From: Castanea sativa
Lineage: Eukaryota; Streptophyta; Magnoliopsida; Fagales; Fagaceae
Reading direction: 5' to 3'
Assembly (NCBI RefSeq): GCF_040712315.1
Contig: NC_134016.1
Coordinates: 26,917,503-26,981,502 of the forward strand
DNA: 64,000 nucleotides
The position numbers and the translations under genes are program-made. Positions 58,363-64,000 of this stretch are shown one piece after another. The stretch's first letter is position 1, and every line of letters starts with the position of its first letter. Under the pieces are notes generated by a model, which saw only the letters and a program-made list of their open reading frames with translations, had not been told where the DNA came from and made no database searches.

Positions 58363-59610
58363 TTAATAATAATACATTCGAAAGTTATTTACATTCCACG
58401 GACGTGGTACAACATTTCCATCCAGATCTTCCAAAAAATAAGCACCCACTCCTACAACCAAGGTGATGCGATACGGCCCATCCCAGTTAGGTCCTATTTT
58501 TCCCCACAATGGGTTCCTCGCAGTTCCCACCACCTTTCTCAATACTAAGTCTCCTAGCGTTAACGGTCTAACCTTCACTCCCAAGTCGTATCCTTGTTTA
58601 AGCTTTTGCTAATAATGTGCCAATTGGACCATGGCCACTTCCCTTCGTTCATCTACCAAATCTAAACTCCCTCGGAATAGCTGATCATTTCGGTCTGGAT
58701 CGAATAGACTTGTCCTTAGAGTTGAAAATCTTGTCTTCAAGGGGATCACTATCTCGAAACCATAGGTCATGGAAAATGGAGTTTCTCCAGTTGACCAACG
58801 ATGAGTAGTTCGATATGTCTAAAGAACATGTGGGAGCTCGTCAATCCACCTGCCTTTAGCTTCATCCAACCTCTTCTTCAGCCCATTAACTATGATCTTA
58901 TTAACTGCCTCAGCTTGCCCATTCCCTTGCAGATAGGTCGGGTTTGAGTACCTATTCCTGATGCCTAATTTACCGCAATACCTCTTGAAGGCTTTGCTAT
59001 TAAACTGAAGCCCATTATTCGAGATAAGGGTATGAGAAATCCTAAATTTGGTGACAATGTTCTTCCACACAAACTTTTTTGCATCAATATCCTTGATATT
59101 GGATAACAGCTTAGACTTAAACCACTTCGTGCAGTAATCTATTCCGACAAGAAGCCATCTTCGGTTTCCCACCACTCTAGGAAATGGCCCTACAATATCC
59201 AAGCCCCATTGTACAAACGGCCACAGACTAGAAAGAGGATTTAGCATGCCTTCAGGCTGATGGATACTCGGTGCGAACCTTTGGCACTGATTGCACTTCC
59301 TAACATAATCTTGAGCTTTTTTCTGCATATTCAGCCACCAATAATCTTGAGTAAGGGCCCTATGTGATAATGACCTTCCTCCTGTATGAATACCACAGAT
59401 TCTTTCATGCAACTCCTTTAACAATGGCTCCACCGCTTCAGGATGAACACAAAGTAAGTACGACCTTGAAAAAGAGTGCTTATACAATTTCCTCTCCTCG
59501 GACAGCCAAAAACGGGGAGCTTTTCTTCGTATTTTCTTTGCCTTGCCCTTCTTAGTGGGCAACGTTCCCTCCTGCAGGAATGTAACTATGGAGTCCATCC
59601 ACCTTGGACC
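58363..59610 (-). pseudogene. e3 integrase
   Basis: Zinc region HERICGIHT ... CNQCQRFAP, then the core with GIDYCTKW, ISNNGLQFNSK and GQAEAVNK. The second catalytic Asp (SDNG in e1 and e2) is Asn, one G-to-A change. A stop near 58818 replaces Trp in the LWTYRTT block. The tail has GDLVLRKVVG and WDGPYRI and ends RMYYY with TAA at 58363. Confidence 0.88.
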
Positions 59611-59619
59611 AACCCTTAT

Positions 59620-60183
59620 CTAGTGTATTCTAGCCCTCATCAATCCTGCCTCAGCAGGCATTAATAAATCGTCAACGAGGATGACCCAGGGAAGGCCTTT
59701 CTTTGAAGAAGTTGCTAAAGTTGCCAAAGAGTCTGCATGAGTATTCTTGCTCCTCGGGACCTGTTGTATAGAGAAAGATTCAAAACCAGATTGTAATTGT
59801 CGAGCTTTACCCAAATATCCTTGCATCCTATGATCCTTGGCTTCTAGCTCACCCTTAACCTGTCTAACAATCAACCTTGTGTCTGAAAAGGCCTCAACAA
59901 CTTTTCTACCCAGCTTCTTCACCATAGCTACCCCAGTTAACAAGGCTTCATATTTGGCCTTAAAATTAGTGGTTGAAAAGCACAACCTTAGGGATTTCTC
60001 AATAGCAATTCCGTCTAGGGATACCATTACTATCCCAACTCCAAACCCCCTTTGGTTAGCTGCCCCATCTACGTAAAGCTTCCAAGCTGGATTTCCATGG
60101 ACAACAACTGATGTGACTTGCACCCCTACTAATTCTCCCCTCTCAACAACAACCATTCCTAAGTATTTAGTAAATTCTGCCAC
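59620..60183 (-). pseudogene. e3 second (archaeal-type) RNase H
   Basis: Open for 187 codons. It keeps the first and third Asp motifs (WKLYVDGAANQ, AFSDTRLIVRQV) and the last (HADSLATLAT), but the Glu motif reads FKAKYEALL instead of AEYEAL, a Glu-to-Lys change. Closest in the window to the e2 domain at 34890-35310. Confidence 0.83.
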
Positions 60184-60198
60184 TATGTTTGCAAGAAC

Positions 60199-60912
60199 CT
60201 ACCCCTTAATAGCGGTACGAGGCATATACTTTATGTCAAATGCTCCCATAATCGTCCCATACTTGGTGATTCTCCCCGTATAATCAGATATCTGAAGTAA
60301 CAACTGCAAAAGGAGTTGAGTGAGGACCACAACAGTATGCACCTGGAAGTAGTGAGGGAGATTCCTCGTAGCGTGCACTATGGCCAGAATGGCTTTCTCT
60401 AGTGGCAAGTAACGGACCTCTGCCTCTTGCAACGATTTACTCATATAATAGACCAATTTCTGGACCCCAGCCTCTATCCTTGCTAAAAATAAACTCACGG
60501 CATGACACATTACTACAATATAAGTATAAAAGACTTCCTCCTTTTTCGGCCTGGAAAGAATAGGTGGTCGACATAGGTATTCCTTCAACTCCTTAAAGGC
60601 AAGATTACACTCCTCAGTCCACTCAAATCCCTTCCACTTGTGAAGCAGTTGAAATAATGGTCTACATCTATCTGCTTACCAAGAGATAAACCTCTTTAGA
60701 GCAGCAGTCATTTTAGTCAACTTTTGTACCTTTTTAAGATTCCGAGGAGGTTGTAAATCATTTATCACCTTAATCTGATTAGGATTAACATCAATTCCAT
60801 GATGCGTGATCATATATCCCAAAAACTTGCCGGAACTAACGCCAAAAGAACACTTCGAGGCATTGAGAAGCAATTTATGTTTCCTCTGTATCTCAAACAC
60901 ACTTCCTTGGTC
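60199..60912 (-). pseudogene. e3 RNase H and C-terminal part of RT
   Basis: RT resumes here with SVFEIQRKHKLLLNASKC, SSGKFLGYMITHHGIDV and KMTAALKRFISW, then RNase H with EYLCRPPILSRP, YYMSKSLQEAEVRYLPLEKA and YGTIMGAFDIKYMPRTA. Stops separate it from the second RNase H near 60198 and occur near 60675. The N-terminal part lies beyond the solo LTR. Confidence 0.87.
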
Positions 60913-60917
60913 ATTTA

Positions 60918-61927
60918 TGTTTGGACATATGTGGTTCACTTGTTAAGAACATATGTCATTCTTTTATGTAATTGGCTAATTTTTTGACAAAACGCACTTT
61001 GCTTGTATTTGGGTAGATCTGGGATGTGTTTAATACTTCAAGGAACAAGGTTTCAAGATCAAGTGTTAAAGTCATGCAAGTCTGTCTAAGAAACAAGCTG
61101 AAGAAGTGCCTATCATTAAAGCTTGATAGTTAGCATCTATTGAGCTTAAGAAGTTGTTCCAGCCCCGTGGCTCGACAGCTGCTCAATAGCTTCTCGACAC
61201 CTCTATCTGTCGAGGTTTAAGAAAAACAGAATTTTAAATCTGTTTTGATTCCAATCCGTGGATATGTTTTTGGGCCTTCTTTTCTCACAACCCTAGACAT
61301 ATAAAAGGATTATTTTAAAGGCTGTATCTGGTTACACAGTAGAGAGCGCAAGTTGCAAAAGCTATTTGTGACCGGAGACAAAGTTTGCCCTAGTTCATCT
61401 CTTTTGTGAAGAAGTTGCTGTGTTTGTGCACCGTAGAGTTTTGTAACCAAGCATCTTCTTGTTCTTCATTGTGAGGATGAACTGAAGAACTTTACAGCCA
61501 ACATCTTTCTCAAGTTGGTGATTGAAGTCGCGTACTGAGATCCGCGCAATTGGTTAGTCACGTACTGGGAGCTGTGCATTAAAAGGAGAGATTGTTACTA
61601 CAGAACAAGTCCAATTGGGCATTGGGGTAAGAGTTCAACTATAGGTTGGTAGAAGGTACTGGGATTCCTTTACTTGTAACAGCTTGTTTTGATAATAGTG
61701 GATTCTCGGGAGTGGTGACCTTAAAATCACCCGGTTGAGTTTTTGCCTTTGAGGTTTTCCCCATTCGTAAACAAATCACTGTGTCAATTTATTTTCCGCT
61801 GCACTTTAGTTTATTGGTGATTTTTTTGTGCTACCACGTGTTTGCATGTTAATTTGGTTAATTAATTAAACTTGGCTAATTAATCAATTAATCCATCACA
61901 AGGGGTCAATACGTTTTTGGCCCATCA
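60918..61927 (+). mobile_element. Solo LTR inserted in e3 RT
   Basis: 1010 bp, TGTTTGGACATATG to TTTTTGGCCCATCA, flanked by ATTTA at 60913-60917 and 61928-61932. The RT frame on the two sides joins in phase once one ATTTA copy is discounted, which fixes both borders. A TATA (TATAAAAGG) lies at 61300-61308. No coding frame. The family is uncertain; its style suggests Copia. Confidence 0.87.
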
Positions 61928-61932
61928 ATTTA

Positions 61933-62700
61933 AATGCTCGGTTACTACTTTACTCTTCACGACCATGTCATCAATGTACACTTCTATATTTTTCCAAGTT
62001 GAAACTCAAACATTCTGGTCATCATCCTTTGGTAGGTAGACCCAACATTCTTCAAACCAAAAGGCATTACCTGATAATGATAATTCCTAGTAGGAGTCAA
62101 GAAGGAAGTCTTCTCATGGTCAGCCAAAGCTAACGGTATCTGATGGTATCCCTGAAAGGCATCCAAAAAGCTCATCTGAGGATGACCGACCGTAGCATCG
62201 ACCAACTGGTCAATCTAAGAAATCAAAAAGGGATCCTTGGGGCAAGCTTTGTTCAAATCAGTAAAATCCTGACTTCTTCTTCACCACAACTGTATTGGCC
62301 AGCCATTCTTAAGTTTAATTACTTCCTCCTTGACAGCCTCAATATGTTCTTTAGAAGAACGCCGAGGTGGTTATTTCTTAGGGACAACTATTGCGTTAAC
62401 ATTAAGTAATGACAAATGAAATCTAGATCCACCTTGGGAGCTTCATAGGCACTTCAGGCAGAAACATTAACATTCTTCCTAAGGAAAGCCAATAATTCCA
62501 CTTTCTCTTGTGGGGGAAATTGAATTCCAATTTGAAAAAAAAATTTTGCATCAGTATCGATAATAACCTTCTCCAACTCTTCACACATTAATCCCCCATC
62601 TACCACGTTCGAGGATTTAGCTACTTTCGTTAATTGCTACAAGGCCTTCTTTTGGGTAGCCAAGGCTTCCCCCTCAGATTGATGTCTAATAGAGGCGACC
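61933..62700 (-). pseudogene. e3 reverse transcriptase, N-terminal part
   Basis: On the minus strand: SFLDAFQGYHQIPLALAD, YQVMPFGLKNVGSTYQRM, MTRMFEFQLG, a frame break, then the intact YIDDMVVKSK near 61940-61980, immediately before the solo LTR. The upstream part up to 62700 is readable only in fragments. Confidence 0.85.
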
Positions 62701-62779
62701 AAGCATTGCCTTGACATGGCCTAGCTTCCAATTAACTCCCTGACTTGCTCCCCCGAGGGGTACTTCATCTTCAAATGCA

Positions 62780-63003
62780 AAGTCAAAGAGACAGCTCCCA
62801 TGGCATGTAGCTATGGCCTTGCCAAAATAGCAGTACAAGTCGGGATACATAATCTCTGCCTTAGTGTCCTAGTCTAGTAAGACCCTTCTTACATCATACC
62901 GTCCAATCCGAAGGGTTACCACTAGGGAATCATCATGTGGTTGATAAGTTCCAACCTTGTCCTTATTGGAAAAACTCAAAACTGGTCAGACTTCCACTCT
63001 CCC
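62780..63003 (-). pseudogene. e3 protease remnant
   Basis: Reads VGTYQPHDDSLVVTLRIGRYDV, broken here by my 20-residue limit at VVTLRIG, then a damaged active site (LLD-stop-DTKAEIMYPDLY) where e1 and e2 have DQGS. The C-terminal half of the domain is missing. Confidence 0.65.
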
Positions 63004-64000
63004 TCACTTAGACTTAGGGATTGAGCCTTCGGTATTTGGTCTTGCTATAGACATAACCCCGAAGGGACATCCTCCAATCTGACTTGGGGCCACAAGAATA
63101 ACGTTAATTGTTTGCAGGGAAGGTCTCAAGACAGACTCCCTTTGGTATGCCGACCCAACCTGACTCCCTTGCCTAGAAGGCTGATGCATAAACTTCCTTA
63201 GCTTCCCGACCTTGACAATTTGCTCCAAATAATCTCGAAAAGTTCTACAATCTTCAGCAGTAGTATGCCCACGGTCTTGATGATCTTGACAGTAAAGACC
63301 CTGATTACGCTTCGTGGGGTCACCTCCAACTTTATTTGGCCACTTGAAGTATGGTTCACCTTTTATCTTCTCAAAAATTTGATGAACAGGCTCCTTGAAC
63401 ACTGTACTAACCACCTGTGCACTAGGATGCCCAGCATGTCGAGCAAAATCTCTTTTGGGTTGATTGTTGTTATATCTTTCTGACCTAAAGTCTCTTCGGT
63501 CAGAAGGAGCCACCTTTGTTTTTCCCTTCCCTTGCTGCCGATCCTCCTCGACTCGTTTGTGCTCATCAAGTCGATCCATTAGCTGGCATATGTTTCGCGC
63601 TAGCTTCATTGTCAAGGACTTTCTCAAATCATGCTCGGTAGGGAGGCCAAATTTAAATGTACTTATTGCCATGTTCTCAAAATCTCCACCTATCTCATTA
63701 AACATTTCCCAATATCTATTGGAATAAGTTTTTAGGGTTTCACCCTCCCTTATCACCATGGATAACAACGAATCCAAGGGACGAGGAACCTAACAAATTG
63801 GACCCCAAAAGCCCTAGTAAGCTCTTCAAAAGAGCTAATTGAGCCTTCATCCAACCCATCAAACCACCTTATTGCAACAGGTCCCAAGTTAGAGGGAAAG
63901 ACCTTGCACATAAAAGCTTCATTCTTAGAATGAACAACCATCCTCTGATTGAAATGATTGACGTGCTCCATAGGGTTGGTCCTCCCATTATAAATGGTGA
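63004..64000 (-). pseudogene. e3 gag, N-terminus beyond the window
   Basis: The capsid core runs in from the right edge (HVNHFNQRMVVHSKNEAF, KVFPSNLGPVAIRWFDGL), shifts frame near 63760, and continues with REGETLKTYSNRYWEMFNE. The zinc knuckle reads CQDHQDRGHTTAEDC, one residue longer in its last spacing than in e1 and e2. It ends at a stop at 63004. Confidence 0.87.

Larger units (their letters stand above)
50567..64000 (-). mobile_element. Tat-lineage Ty3/Gypsy retrotransposon e3, cut by the window end
   Basis: Its gag-pol reads on the minus strand and runs off the right edge within gag, so the 5' LTR and one TSD are not visible. On the plus strand the order is: 3' LTR, polypurine complement, antisense gene, 80-bp tandem repeat, pol (read leftward), gag. 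It hosts e4 (52573 to about 56215) within the antisense gene and a solo LTR (60918-61927) within RT. The left limit is uncertain: 50567 and 50674 are both possible TG starts. Confidence 0.88.

Overview
This is a plant nuclear genome segment dominated by transposable elements. Several features show this: a spliced plant gene with GT-AG introns, Ty3/Gypsy elements of the Tat type (two RNase H domains), a plant L1-type LINE, Tourist-like MITEs, solo LTRs, AT-rich spacers and long (GA)n, (CA)n and (AT)n microsatellites. I infer a woody eudicot, perhaps Fagales, but only from the general look of the repeats and the MFT protein. No bacterial-type operon, CRISPR array or rRNA gene was seen.

Layout. 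1-2649: AT-rich spacer. 2663-7850: a decayed LINE with an exact 13-bp target-site duplication (TSD). 8480-20724: an RPA70-like (replication protein A large subunit) gene relic, split by Tat element e1 (9524-19486, pol on the minus strand). 20725-30507: non-coding spacer with MITEs, a SINE-like piece and a solo LTR (24172-25022, TSD ATTTA). 30513-41431: Tat element e2, structurally complete at its ends (TSD GATGT; LTRs of about 768 and 765 bp). 41995-45957: an unpaired LTR with a Copia-type primer site, followed by a three-copy 626-bp tandem repeat. 47664-49936: the one intact host gene, MOTHER OF FT AND TFL1 (MFT; four exons, 172 aa), with a G-box, an RY motif and a TATA box upstream. From about 50.57 kb to the window end: Tat element e3 (pol on the minus strand, 5' end outside the window). 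Another LTR element (e4) is nested in e3 and itself carries a Tourist-like MITE. A solo LTR also sits inside the e3 reverse transcriptase.

The most unusual theme is that all three Tat elements carry the same second gene, antisense to gag-pol. It lies between the end of pol and the 3' LTR. It has three exons with matching splice sites, and in e1 and e3 it has its own TATA box. Exon 1 encodes a domain beginning MGRF, exon 2 an 'LNR-hydrophobic-RS' domain with an acidic stretch, and exon 3 a coiled coil, a conserved 'QVW-EALN' block and a Pro-rich tail. Pol and this antisense gene converge, and at each junction sits a different tandem repeat (114, 151 and 80 bp periods). None of the three copies of the antisense gene or of pol is intact. 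The decay is mainly in-frame stops and lost acidic catalytic residues that fit C-to-T or G-to-A changes, as expected for long-methylated transposons.

Limits: splice sites, domain names and family assignments come from reading the sequence and comparing copies within the window. No database search was run. Identity figures are by eye.
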